Of a DNA stretch of 64,000 bases, positions 26,649 through 34,565 are shown piece by piece (the stretch's first letter is position 1; each line of letters begins with the position of its first letter). The notes beneath the pieces are model-generated. The model did no database searches, had not been told where the DNA came from, and saw nothing but the letters and a program-made list of their open reading frames with translations. The stretch is from Bythopirellula goksoeyrii (lineage in GTDB: Bacteria > Planctomycetota > Planctomycetia > Pirellulales > Lacipirellulaceae): assembly GCF_008065115.1 (NCBI RefSeq), contig NZ_CP042913.1, forward strand, positions 133,211 to 197,210. Reading direction: 5' to 3'. A program made the translations under genes and the position numbers.

Positions 26649-28577
26649 GTGGAACTATTCAAAGTTACGTGTGTCACTTGCCAGTCCAAGCTATCGGTGC
26701 GCAATGCTGCCTTGATCGGACAGATCGTAGCTTGTCCCAAATGCGAGAGTATGGTTCTCGTCGCTGCGCCAGAGGCTGAAACGCCATCTTCGGCCCTGAG
26801 TCAGGCTCCCGCAGCGCAATTGCCCGAGCCAGTCGAACAGCCAGCTCCAGTTGTTCCCGATAGCTACGACTACGAGACGCCATCGGCTGATGTTCCTACA
26901 GCAGAGAGTCCACCGCTGGACGAGATGGCAAGCCTTGCCGTAAATACAGCGGCAGCGGGCCACAAGACGATCCTGTGGTGGATCGCCAGCTTCGTCATTG
27001 GTGCGAGTGTCACCAGTGCGTTCCTTGTTTTGCGTCATCAAGAGTTCTCCGAACCTGCCATCGTGGTTGATTCCGAGAATCCTCAATTCGCCGAAGTTCC
27101 CACCAGGACAGCAGAAGAACCTACTCCGTCTGTACCCAGCGAAAAGCAGGAACCCGGGGCGATTCAGGATCGCCAGAGTCCAGTCATAACTTCTCCTGAG
27201 GAGCCCCTCGCTGAAACGGCAGCCACTCCACCCCCAAGCATACCCCCTGCGAAACCGCATCCCGCTGGCGAAAATACTGTCGACACTAGGGTTGCCCCGA
27301 CCGAAAATCTAACGCAGGACACTGCCACACCCAAGCTCGTCGTGGAACCGCCCGACGAACCCCGCATCGCTCGCAAATTTGACCCTCTCCGCTTCGACCT
27401 AGAGCAAATGGACCTGGAGGATCTTGGGACTAGCGAAGAGACTGCAACCGCAACAACTGCCTCGCCTTCTGAGACTGCTGTCGAACCAGAAAACAACTTC
27501 GAGAAGCCGCGTCCCATCGGGAAGCCCACAGTAGTTCGCTTGAGCGAGAATAGCCCCGGACTCATTTTCGATCGCTCGGCGGAGGAGCAACTTCAACACA
27601 AGATCCCCTCACTAGTAGCGAAAGATGTGACCCTCACGGACTTTATGGATTTGATGAGCAGTCTCTCTGGTGTACCTCTCAGTGTGGCTCCCGTCGAGTT
27701 GCAGATGGCGGGCGTATCCCCCAATAAAAAAGTCTCGATCGATGTCTACGAGATACATCTTGAGGAGGCCCTCTCCCAAGTTCTGAAGCCCCTGCATCTT
27801 GAATTTACCACCGACGGGCCTCAAGTAGTGATTGTGCGAGAAGATGCTGAGAGGGTCCGCAAGATCGATTATCCCATTGACGATCTGATAGGTCCCCAAA
27901 CCACTTCAGAAGACTTTGCCAAGTGGATTGAAGAACTGATTGCTCCTGAAAGCTGGGACGGGGCAGGGGGTATCGGCACGATTTCTGCGACTACCAACGA
28001 GCTTGAAATCAATCAGGCTCAGGGCGTTCACTTCCATATTCTATTTTTCTTGGAACGGATTCGCCTGGCGAAGCAATTACCACTTCGAAGTCGCTATCCG
28101 GCCCGGCTACTTGGCGGCAAGCCCCATGGCTTGCAGATAGCAGAGCGAGTATCTGCACCCACAACGTTCACTTTTTCCCATGAGACTCCCCTTGCCGAAG
28201 TCTTTCGCTATTGGCAAAGCGAAATGGGTCTGCCCGTGTTTGTAGACTGGCCTGCACTGGCGACAGTGAATCTGTGGCCCGATTCGCGGATCACCTGCCA
28301 GATCACCAATCAGCCCTGGCGTGCGGCTCTTGAAGCCGTACTCACTCCATTAGAACTGGGCTGGCGCGCTGGCCCCGGCGGGACGGTCCAAATCACTTCG
28401 CAGGATGTTGTGAATAGCGAACCCTTGCTGGATATCTATCCTGCCAAACTTTGGCCGAAGGAAACTGACGGCAATGCCATCGTGATTCACGATTCGGGCA
28501 ATGAACTGGTCTATATTCGCGCTCCCGCTGCCGTGCATCGCCAAGTGATAGACCGCCAAGCCGCAAGCAGCGGCTAG
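26649..28577 (+). CDS. Zinc-ribbon membrane protein with secretin-like (STN) domain
   Basis: A 642-residue protein starting at GTG 26649. Residues 1-40 form an MJ0042-like zinc ribbon: CVTCQSKLSVRNAALIGQIV then ACPKC. A Pro/Glu/Ala-rich linker follows. One membrane helix (about 100-122, ILWWIASFVIGASVTSAFLV) places the remainder outside the cytoplasm. A second Pro/Thr/Glu-rich stretch runs to about residue 310. Then a domain with LVAKDVTLTDFMDLMSSLSG, VSIDVYEIHLEEALSQVLKP and FTTDGPQVVIV resembles the STN/secretin short domain, and a related fold may recur near 500-570 (ETPLAEVFRYWQSEMGLPVF). No secretin pore is present. The function is unknown; it may be a planctomycete-specific envelope protein. 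Confidence 0.65.
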   Translation: MELFKVTCVTCQSKLSVRNAALIGQIVACPKCESMVLVAAPEAETPSSALSQAPAAQLPEPVEQPAPVVPDSYDYETPSADVPTAESPPLDEMASLAVNTAAAGHKTILWWIASFVIGASVTSAFLVLRHQEFSEPAIVVDSENPQFAEVPTRTAEEPTPSVPSEKQEPGAIQDRQSPVITSPEEPLAETAATPPPSIPPAKPHPAGENTVDTRVAPTENLTQDTATPKLVVEPPDEPRIARKFDPLRFDLEQMDLEDLGTSEETATATTASPSETAVEPENNFEKPRPIGKPTVVRLSENSPGLIFDRSAEEQLQHKIPSLVAKDVTLTDFMDLMSSLSGVPLSVAPVELQMAGVSPNKKVSIDVYEIHLEEALSQVLKPLHLEFTTDGPQVVIVREDAERVRKIDYPIDDLIGPQTTSEDFAKWIEELIAPESWDGAGGIGTISATTNELEINQAQGVHFHILFFLERIRLAKQLPLRSRYPARLLGGKPHGLQIAERVSAPTTFTFSHETPLAEVFRYWQSEMGLPVFVDWPALATVNLWPDSRITCQITNQPWRAALEAVLTPLELGWRAGPGGTVQITSQDVVNSEPLLDIYPAKLWPKETDGNAIVIHDSGNELVYIRAPAAVHRQVIDRQAASSG

Positions 28578-29002
28578 TGAAAACTCACGAATTTTTGCTT
28601 GCTCTTGCGCACCGTGCCGGGGAATTTTGTCCTGGCCATTCTTATCGAAACTCAAAACAAAAATATAAAACTAAATCGGAATCGTTCTCTTTCCCGTGTT
28701 CTAGCGAGATTCTCGAATAGTTTTGTAAACATAACCCACCCTCGTGAGGGACAAAATACCTGGTGCTTCAAGCCCTCCAGGACTTGGCGACAACAGACGG
28801 ATCGCTAGCGGCGTCCCTGCTACGGTGCAAAGAGGGAACGGCTGCGTTCAGGTAGGTGCCTGCTAAGAAAATTGCTTGGCATTCTTCCTGCGGTTCAGTT
28901 TTCAAAGACCTATCAGACAATGCTGCGAGCTCTATTATCGCGATTGGGTGGGCGAGTTCTACAACGATTTTTGTGCCACGGAGTGAACCTATTTTACCAA
29001 AT

Positions 29003-29188
29003 GGTAGCTTGGGTCCCGACCCGAGTGGCATAGGGTAGCTTGGGTCACCGACCCGAGTGAAATTGGAGGGAAGAAACGCGGGTCGGGGACCAACGCTACT
29101 TGATAGAGCGTAGCTTGGGACCCTGTCCCGAGTTAATGTAGAAACGTAGGTACGTTGTTGGAACGCTGGACGGGGTCCCACTCTACGG
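29003..29188. repeat. REP-like palindrome cluster upstream of the RAYT gene
   Basis: Several copies of a GTAGCTTGGGTCCCGACCCG-type unit occur: 29003-29028 and 29034-29059 direct, 29076-29097 inverted, 29108-29133 direct, and a degenerate inverted copy at 29165-29188. Each contains a GGGACC/GGGTC core that can pair with its own CCCG end or with the neighbouring inverted copy. The rest of 28578-29199 (622 bp) has no gene that I can support. Confidence 0.75.
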
Positions 29189-29199
29189 GGGTGTTCTCT

Positions 29200-29889
29200 A
29201 TGTCCTTCAACTTGGATCCGCCTCCGGGGTTTCGAGGTCTTCATCCGGCTTTGCCGGTGCGGGTTTATACGCGGAACCTGCCGCACTGGCGGCAAGAGGG
29301 GGCGACCTACTTCGTTACCTTCAATCTGGCCGATGCCTTGCCGACCGCTAAGCGAAACGAACTGGCCGCGATGCGGCGAGAATGGGAGGCGCGGAATCCA
29401 CCCCCGCGCGATGAAGCGGCGTGGAACGACTACGCGCGGACAGTCTTTCGTAAGGTTGAAAAGTGGATGGACGCCGGCTATGGCGAGTGTTGGCTTGCTC
29501 AGCCAGAGTACGCTGTCGAATTCCGCCGGACTATTCTAAACTTCCACGGAGAACGCTATGAACTGGGTTGCTTTGTGATCATGGCCAATCACTGTCACAT
29601 GGTCATTCGTCCTTTCGCTTCCTACGAATTGGAAGACGAAGTAGGCTCCATGAAACGCCTGTCCGCGAAGTTTGTGAACAAGCGTCACAAGACGACAGGT
29701 AGTTTATGGCAAGCCGAGTTCTACGATCGGATCATTCGCGACACTGAGCATTTGTATCGCGTCGTCCAATACATCGGGGCCAATCCTCAACGGGCGGGAA
29801 TTGCACGCAGTGCGTGGCACCGCTGGATCAATCCTGCGTGGCAAGCAGCGGGATGGGATTTTGATCGGGAACGTAGCTTGGGACCCTGA
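29200..29889 (+). CDS. REP-associated tyrosine transposase (RAYT, IS200/IS605-like Y1)
   Basis: The product from ATG 29200 has 229 residues and starts MSFNLDPPPGFRGLHPALPV. The N-terminal beta strand YFVTFNLADALP and the HUH motif in CFVIMANHCHMVIRPF mark a Y1 transposase. The helix with GSMKRLSAKFVNK and SLWQAEFYDRIIRD, including the nucleophile-region tyrosine, follows, then a typical RAYT tail (YIGANPQRAGI). RAYTs process REP palindromes as single-stranded DNA, and REP-like units flank this gene on both sides. The last codons (RSLGP then TGA at 29887) lie inside a REP unit, so the repeat provides the stop. It appears intact. Confidence 0.9.
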   Translation: MSFNLDPPPGFRGLHPALPVRVYTRNLPHWRQEGATYFVTFNLADALPTAKRNELAAMRREWEARNPPPRDEAAWNDYARTVFRKVEKWMDAGYGECWLAQPEYAVEFRRTILNFHGERYELGCFVIMANHCHMVIRPFASYELEDEVGSMKRLSAKFVNKRHKTTGSLWQAEFYDRIIRDTEHLYRVVQYIGANPQRAGIARSAWHRWINPAWQAAGWDFDRERSLGP

Positions 29890-29937
29890 CGCGAGTGGAG
29901 TGAAGATCAATTACGCGGGACAGGGTCCCACGCTACG
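29871..29937. repeat. REP-like inverted pair downstream of the RAYT gene
   Basis: ACGTAGCTTGGGACCCTGAC (from 29871) and its near reverse complement at 29913-29937 (ending GGGTCCCACGCTACG) face each other across about 15 bases. Their sequence matches the units at 29003-29133. The left unit overlaps the end of the transposase gene. Confidence 0.75.
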
Positions 29938-30011
29938 TCACTAAGTACCGGAAGCTGGAATCGATTCAATTGCGCGGCACATCCTCGTCGTAGCCGACGA
30001 CGAATCAGCGG

Positions 30012-31043
30012 CTATACCGCCACCATCGCTCCTAGCTCACGATCCACCGCCTCGGCGATTCGTCGGCATTCGGTCATCATCTGCTCGAACTGGGCGAAGT
30101 TCATCGATTGATAGCCATCACTCATTGCCTTGTCGGGGTTCGGATGGACTTCGACGATCAGGCCGTCGGCACCGGCAGCGATTGCGGCCTTGGACATGGC
30201 TGTGACAAGGCTTGTGTGGCCCGTTCCATGACTGGGATCTACGACGATTGGCAAGTGGGTGCGCTGTTGTACGTAGGGGACCGTCGCCAAGGGAAGTGTG
30301 AACCGTGTGTGGCTTTCGAAGGTGCGCACTCCACGTTCGCAGAGCATCACGTTGAGGTTGCCGCCGTCAAGAATGTACTCCGCGGCAAGTAGGAATTCGT
30401 CGATCGTGGCACTCGGTCCGCGCTTCAAGAGCACTGCCCGGGGAGATTTACCGACGGCTTCCAACAAGCGGTAATTCTGCATGTTTCGCGCACCGATCTG
30501 CAAGACGTCCGAGTATTCACTGACCAGGTCGACGTCATCGGGAGATACAACCTCTGTGACGATAGCCAGGCCGGTTTCGTCGCGAGCGGCCGCCAACATT
30601 TTGAGGCCATCTTCCTTAAGGCCCTGGAAACTGTAGGGACTGGTGCGGGGCTTGAATGCTCCACCACGCAAGGCTGAGGCCCCAGATGCTTTGACGGCTC
30701 GGGCGCAGGCAAGGATTTGCTCACTCGTTTCCACGGAGCAAGGACCAGCCATCACGCCGATTGTGCCGTTTCCTACCGACAGGCTGCCGGCAGTGACGGT
30801 ACTGCTTTCTGGCTTGAGCTCACGACTGGCTAGCTTGTACGGTGCAAGAATGGGCAGCACTTCGTCTACCCCTGGACCACTCTCCAGGGAACTGATCCCA
30901 GCGACGCGTTCTTCGCCAACCGCTGCAATTACGGTTCGCTCAGTTCCTTGGATGACATTGGCCTTGAGGCCAAGACCTTCAACATTTGCAATCATGGTGT
31001 CAATATCCTCCTGAGAGGCACTACGTTTCATTACGATAATCAT
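30012..31043 (-). CDS. aroF: 3-deoxy-7-phosphoheptulonate synthase (DAHP synthase)
   Basis: The 343-residue product starts at ATG 31043, preceded by GGAG at seven bases. It catalyses condensation of phosphoenolpyruvate and erythrose-4-phosphate, the first step of aromatic amino acid synthesis. The N-terminal 70-90 residues ([20 protein letters not shown]...) are the ferredoxin-like regulatory extension typical of type I-beta enzymes. The barrel has [42 protein letters not shown] and [12 protein letters not shown]. The frame extends upstream through a tandem repeat, but that extension (SLTHLLTY repeats) is not credible protein. A four-helix-bundle gene, a strong terminator and a leader peptide lie upstream on the same strand. 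Confidence 0.95.
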   Translation of the reverse strand: MIIVMKRSASQEDIDTMIANVEGLGLKANVIQGTERTVIAAVGEERVAGISSLESGPGVDEVLPILAPYKLASRELKPESSTVTAGSLSVGNGTIGVMAGPCSVETSEQILACARAVKASGASALRGGAFKPRTSPYSFQGLKEDGLKMLAAARDETGLAIVTEVVSPDDVDLVSEYSDVLQIGARNMQNYRLLEAVGKSPRAVLLKRGPSATIDEFLLAAEYILDGGNLNVMLCERGVRTFESHTRFTLPLATVPYVQQRTHLPIVVDPSHGTGHTSLVTAMSKAAIAAGADGLIVEVHPNPDKAMSDGYQSMNFAQFEQMMTECRRIAEAVDRELGAMVAV

Positions 31044-31064
31044 GGGGGGCTCCGGTGGGGGGGG

Positions 31065-31136
31065 AGTGAGTAAGTGAGTAAGTGAGTAAGTGAGTAAGTG
31101 AGTAAGTGAGTAAGTGAGTAAGTGAGTAAGTGAGTA
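31065..31136. repeat. Tandem repeat: nine perfect copies of AGTGAGTA
   Basis: Nine uninterrupted 8-bp units (72 bp) occupy the gap between the four-helix-bundle gene and aroF, 22 bp upstream of the aroF start. Perfect short repeats of this kind vary in copy number by slippage. Three copies in inverted orientation occur at 31557-31580 on the other side of the four-helix-bundle gene. Confidence 0.95.
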
Positions 31137-31149
31137 AGTTGGGGCGATA

Positions 31150-31545
31150 CTATGGTTCGTCGGGTATGCCCTGTTTGGATTTTCGAAGGTAGGCAATATA
31201 GCTATTGATGCGGGCAATTAGTTGTAGAGCGTTTTCTTTGAGGCTGTTTAGTTGATCTTCGCTCGCATGGTTTTCGTCGAAACAAATGTTTAAGTCATCA
31301 ATGACTTCCTCTATGGAACCGCGCGATATTCGGCAAAATCGGATGTTTTGTTGGTAGTACCATCTGCCATGTCCTTCCGCGATATTATTGGAAATTGAGA
31401 TAGCAGCTCTCCGCATTTGATCAGCCAGGGCAAACCTCTCATTTGAAGGAAGTGAGTTGATAAGTACGTAAAGCCGTTTGCGAAAATCACGTGCCTGCTT
31501 GTACAGCTCAAAATCATCCAGACGAAACCGACTCTCGTAAGCCAT
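31150..31545 (-). CDS. Four-helix-bundle protein (23S rRNA IVP / S23-like)
   Basis: A 131-residue helical protein: [20 protein letters not shown], then [20 protein letters not shown] with the diagnostic AA.SI..NIAEG motif, then [20 protein letters not shown] and a last helix with [15 protein letters not shown]. The family is found inside intervening sequences of 23S rRNA genes and also free in many genomes; it is related to the accessory Avd protein of diversity-generating retroelements. Its molecular role is unproven, with nucleic acid binding suspected. No reverse transcriptase or template repeat is nearby. The gene is bracketed by inverted AGTGAGTA repeats and interrupts the region between an aromatic leader/terminator and aroF. 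Confidence 0.9.
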   Translation of the reverse strand: MAYESRFRLDDFELYKQARDFRKRLYVLINSLPSNERFALADQMRRAAISISNNIAEGHGRWYYQQNIRFCRISRGSIEEVIDDLNICFDENHASEDQLNSLKENALQLIARINSYIAYLRKSKQGIPDEP

Positions 31546-31556
31546 CTTAAATCACC

Positions 31557-31580
31557 TACTCACTTACTCACTTATTCACT
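31557..31580. repeat. Inverted copies of the AGTGAGTA repeat
   Basis: TACTCACT, TACTCACT, TATTCACT are three units (the last with one mismatch) of the reverse complement of the 31065-31136 repeat. They lie 12 bp upstream of the four-helix-bundle start. With the nine-unit array they could form a stem of up to 24 bp enclosing the gene. Confidence 0.85.
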
Positions 31581-31591
31581 CTTCCAACAAA

Positions 31592-31628
31592 AAAAGCCCC
31601 GAGAACCGTTGAGGTGCTCGGGGCTTTT
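31592..31628 (-). terminator. Intrinsic terminator of the aromatic attenuator
   Basis: On the minus strand AAAAGCCCCGAG pairs perfectly with CTCGGGGCTTTT across a 13-base loop and runs into a seven-T tract. It begins about 30 bases after the leader-peptide stop. Its 5' arm plus loop (GCCCCGAGCACCTC) can instead pair with GAGGTGGCGGGGC inside the leader coding sequence (31675-31687), the arrangement of a transcription attenuator. Confidence 0.85.
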
Positions 31629-31658
31629 GAGTGTTGTCTACGTATCTTTGCTTAGCAG

Positions 31659-31745
31659 CTACGCATTACCTCCGGCCCCGCCACCTCTTGTAAAAAAGAA
31701 GGAGCGAGTGGAACTAAACCAAAAGTAACCGTAAGTTGCCTGCAT
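31659..31745 (-). CDS. Putative aromatic amino acid leader peptide
   Basis: A 28-codon frame, ATG 31745 to TAG 31659-31661, encodes MQATYGYFWFSSTRSFFFTR followed by GGGAGGNA. Tyr, Phe and Trp make up 9 of its first 18 residues (Y5, Y7, F8, W9, F10, F16-F18). That composition and the strong terminator directly downstream are those of attenuation leaders such as pheL and trpL. The downstream biosynthetic gene on this strand is aroF. The antiterminator arm lies in codons 20-24, which a ribosome reaching the stop would cover and a ribosome stalled at codons 5-10 would leave free. A possible promoter is TTGCCA, 17 bases, CAGAAT (31780-31752), which would give a nearly leaderless transcript. Confidence 0.72.
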   Translation of the reverse strand: MQATYGYFWFSSTRSFFFTRGGGAGGNA

Positions 31746-31814
31746 GTCTGTATTCTGAACACGAACTCCGATTTTGGCAACAGAGAAAAATGCAAAAAAA
31801 GAAAATCGGCCAAT

Positions 31815-32627
31815 TTAACCAGAGGTCGATTTCTTCAAAATCCAGTCCCCTAGCTTCGGGGAAAGTTGGGACACTGCCATCAACAAGCGGACTTTTCCAG
31901 GTACCACCAATTCAAGCTGCTTCTTCTCGCAGGCGGCAAGAATCCTTTCGGCGAGCCAAGCTGGTTCAATCCCGCGAAGCTTCGCACCTGCCCCCGGCTT
32001 CTGTGCCGCGTCAGGGATGACAGTAGAAGTGTCAGCATACCGCTGCCCAGCATCATCTCGTTTAATGGGCCCTGGGCAGACCAACAATACGTGCAAACCT
32101 TCAGGTCCAAGCTCAATGCGAAGTTGCTGCGAATAGGCGCTCAAAGCAAATTTACTGGCCGGATAGGCACCTAAATATCTAGGTGCCACCTTGCCTGCCA
32201 GTGAGCCAATATTCACCAAATGCCCATCTGCGTCGATCAGCAGAGGCGCAAATGAACGGGTCATGCGGACAACTGAAAGGAAGTTTATCTCCCACAAGTC
32301 CTGAAAGTTCTCGGGGGTTGTGTCGATTGCTTCTCCCCGTGCGGATCGACCAGCGCAATTGCAAAGCAAGTCCAGTCCACCAAATCGCTCTTGGACCTCA
32401 CTCGCTAGCGCCTCGACATCCGACTGATCGGTCACATCACCTGGCAAGGCAATTGCATTGCTTCCCGTTGCCGCCAATATTTCGACTGCTTGCTCAAGTG
32501 GTGCTTTAGTACGCGCATTGAGTAGGACCGTCGCTCCATGGGTCGCGAGGCTACGCGCAATCGCCAACCCCAATCCGGAGGAAGCACCGGTTACCAGGCA
32601 GGTTTTGTTTTGCCAGTAATTCGACAT
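31815..32627 (-). CDS. SDR family NAD(P)-dependent oxidoreductase
   Basis: A 270-residue classical short-chain dehydrogenase. It has the cofactor motif TGASSGLGLAIA, an acidic-residue-free NARTK segment suggesting NADP preference, the D.TD and NCAGRSA motifs, and the active site S of NIGSLAGKVAPRYLGAYPAS with YPASK. The C-terminal region is basic and hydrophobic (AWLAERILAACEKKQLELVV, RLLMAVSQLSPKLGDWIL), like membrane-associated SDRs of the DHRS7/YqjQ type. The substrate is unknown. It is divergent from the pyruvate kinase gene; 32628-32969 between them shows no other feature. Confidence 0.88.
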   Translation of the reverse strand: MSNYWQNKTCLVTGASSGLGLAIARSLATHGATVLLNARTKAPLEQAVEILAATGSNAIALPGDVTDQSDVEALASEVQERFGGLDLLCNCAGRSARGEAIDTTPENFQDLWEINFLSVVRMTRSFAPLLIDADGHLVNIGSLAGKVAPRYLGAYPASKFALSAYSQQLRIELGPEGLHVLLVCPGPIKRDDAGQRYADTSTVIPDAAQKPGAGAKLRGIEPAWLAERILAACEKKQLELVVPGKVRLLMAVSQLSPKLGDWILKKSTSG

Positions 32628-32969
32628 TGCACTTGGGGTAGCTATTAACCCCCGGTCGAGAGGGTCTGGTAGTATCTGTAATGCTTATTCTATGTGCTGA
32701 TCTCCCTATACTTCACCCTAGAACACCAGCAAACGACACATTCTCTAAGTCATGGAAGTATGGTTTAACAGTTGAATCCAAGCAAGCAGGCAGTTCCTAT
32801 TGCTCTAGCACGCTTTTTGCGACCAGCCTCAACTTTACACCGTATTCCATTATCTGGACATTAAGGCACAATAGAGATGACGATTCTTTGCACCGACTTC
32901 CTGCCAACCTCCCAATCTATTGTCCCGCCTGCTGCGCCTAGCGATCGTTCGAGCGAATTAGGAAAACTT

Positions 32970-34460
32970 ATGGATGAGTACAATCTTCCCCTCAACCGTG
33001 TCGAAAAGGCACGCACCAAGATCGTTGCCACGGTAGGGCCTTCTTGCTGCGAACCCTCGCAACTCGCGATTCTCGCACGAAGTGGGGTTAGTGTCTTTCG
33101 TCTCAACATGGCACATGCTGGTCCGGAGCAACAACAGCCTCATGTAGATCACATCCGACAGGTGAGCGAAGATATCAATGAACCTTTAGCGATCTTGGTA
33201 GACTTAGCTGGCCCCAAGTTTCGCCTGGGCGAATTGCCTGACGAAGGAATTTTCTGTGGTCGAGACGAGACGTTCTTCTTGGTCAAACAGAACCCTTCGG
33301 CTGCCAATGAACTGGTTACCAGCTATCAAGCACTGGTCGACGAACTTTCTCTTGGCGATCTCGTGATGTTTGCCGATGGCACCGTCAGTATGTTGGTCGA
33401 AGAGTTGTTTCCAGATCGGGCTCGCTTACGTGTCCAGCAGCATGGCATTATCCGTAGTCGTCAGGGCATCAATCTGCCGGGAGTAAAACTCAGTGCACCG
33501 GCCATTAGCGTGGAAGACCATCAGCATGCAATCTGGGCCGCGAAGACAGGGGTCGATTTTGTAAGCCTGAGCTTCGTGCGCTCTCCCGATGAAGTCCGGA
33601 CACTCAAGGACATCATCCGTTCGAACAGTTCTACCGCGCGAGTGATAGCCAAGATTGAAAAGCGAGAGGCCCTGGAGCGACTTGAGGAAATCGTCGCAGA
33701 AGCGGATGGCATCATGGTCGCCCGTGGTGATCTCGGTGTGGAAATCGACGTGGCCGAAATGCCCCTGGCACAGAAACGCATCATTCGAGTTTGTCACGAA
33801 TATCACAAACCTGTTATCATCGCCACGCAGATGCTCGACAGCATGCATGAATCACAGCGGCCAACCCGCGCAGAAGCTACCGACGTGGCCAACGCCGTGC
33901 TCGATGGAGCGGATGCCTGTATGCTCTCCGGTGAAACCGCAATTGGGAAACACCCCCGCCTAGCGGTTGAGATGATGAACCGGATCGCCCAAGTAACCGA
34001 AAAAAGCTTGGAAGGTCTTCCCATCAGGCAGTCTGCCAAGAAAAACGCAGGGGGTTTGCACGAAGTCACGGCTGCAGTCGTTCGAGGAGCAGGCACGATG
34101 GCTCAAAGCCTGAACGCCAAACTTGTCGTCGTGGCAAGTCACTCCGGACGTACTGCCCTGGCATTGTCCCAGCAGCGAAATTTTAGTCCCACGATTGGAG
34201 TGAGTAGCAAGGAATCCACTCTGCGACTCATGTGCCTCTACTGGGGCGTCACACCGCTTCGCAACGCACCTGCAGAAAACATCGAGCAACTCATCAAGTA
34301 CACCGACGAATGGGCCTGTCGGGTGGGCCTGGCTGCCAAGGGAGACCGCATTGTGATTGTCGGAGGTTCTCATCTCACGGCAGGCCAGGGCAATAAGAAA
34401 ATGTCAAGCGGTGTGCACGACATTGTGGTTGTGCATGAAGTGGAAGGAACAATCGCTTAA
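32970..34460 (+). CDS. pyk: Pyruvate kinase
   Basis: The 496-residue product makes pyruvate and ATP from phosphoenolpyruvate and ADP. It has KARTKIVATVGPSCCEPSQL, SVFRLNMAHAG, DLAGPKFRLGEL (the LxGPKxR motif), FVSLSFVRSPDEV, IAKIEKREAL, the catalytic MVARGDLGVEI and IIATQMLDSM with PTRAEATDVANAVLDG. The C-terminal alpha/beta domain (VVVASHSGRTALALSQQR) follows. The motif order and length are normal for the family. ATG 32970 follows AGGA at eight bases. The frame is open to another ATG at 32877, but those 31 residues are unlike pyruvate kinases. Confidence 0.95.
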   Translation: MDEYNLPLNRVEKARTKIVATVGPSCCEPSQLAILARSGVSVFRLNMAHAGPEQQQPHVDHIRQVSEDINEPLAILVDLAGPKFRLGELPDEGIFCGRDETFFLVKQNPSAANELVTSYQALVDELSLGDLVMFADGTVSMLVEELFPDRARLRVQQHGIIRSRQGINLPGVKLSAPAISVEDHQHAIWAAKTGVDFVSLSFVRSPDEVRTLKDIIRSNSSTARVIAKIEKREALERLEEIVAEADGIMVARGDLGVEIDVAEMPLAQKRIIRVCHEYHKPVIIATQMLDSMHESQRPTRAEATDVANAVLDGADACMLSGETAIGKHPRLAVEMMNRIAQVTEKSLEGLPIRQSAKKNAGGLHEVTAAVVRGAGTMAQSLNAKLVVVASHSGRTALALSQQRNFSPTIGVSSKESTLRLMCLYWGVTPLRNAPAENIEQLIKYTDEWACRVGLAAKGDRIVIVGGSHLTAGQGNKKMSSGVHDIVVVHEVEGTIA

Positions 34461-34565
34461 CTGTACTCAATTAAGAAACGGTGCGGCTTGACGCAATCCA
34501 TGACTTCAGACATCCTGAAGCTCACCAGCAAATTGAATGCTGCGATTTGCCTCAGGAATGTCACT

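Noticed and set aside
31065-31136. Short direct repeats that could suggest a CRISPR array
   Set aside because: The units are 8 bp, contiguous and without spacers, and no cas gene is present.
31044-31217. N-terminal extension of aroF through the tandem repeat
   Set aside because: The extension would be repeated SLTHLLTY and overlap the four-helix-bundle gene. DAHP synthases start at MIIVM, and ATG 31043 has a ribosome site.
31150-31545. Diversity-generating retroelement, because the four-helix-bundle family includes Avd
   Set aside because: No reverse transcriptase, template repeat or variable-repeat target gene is present nearby.
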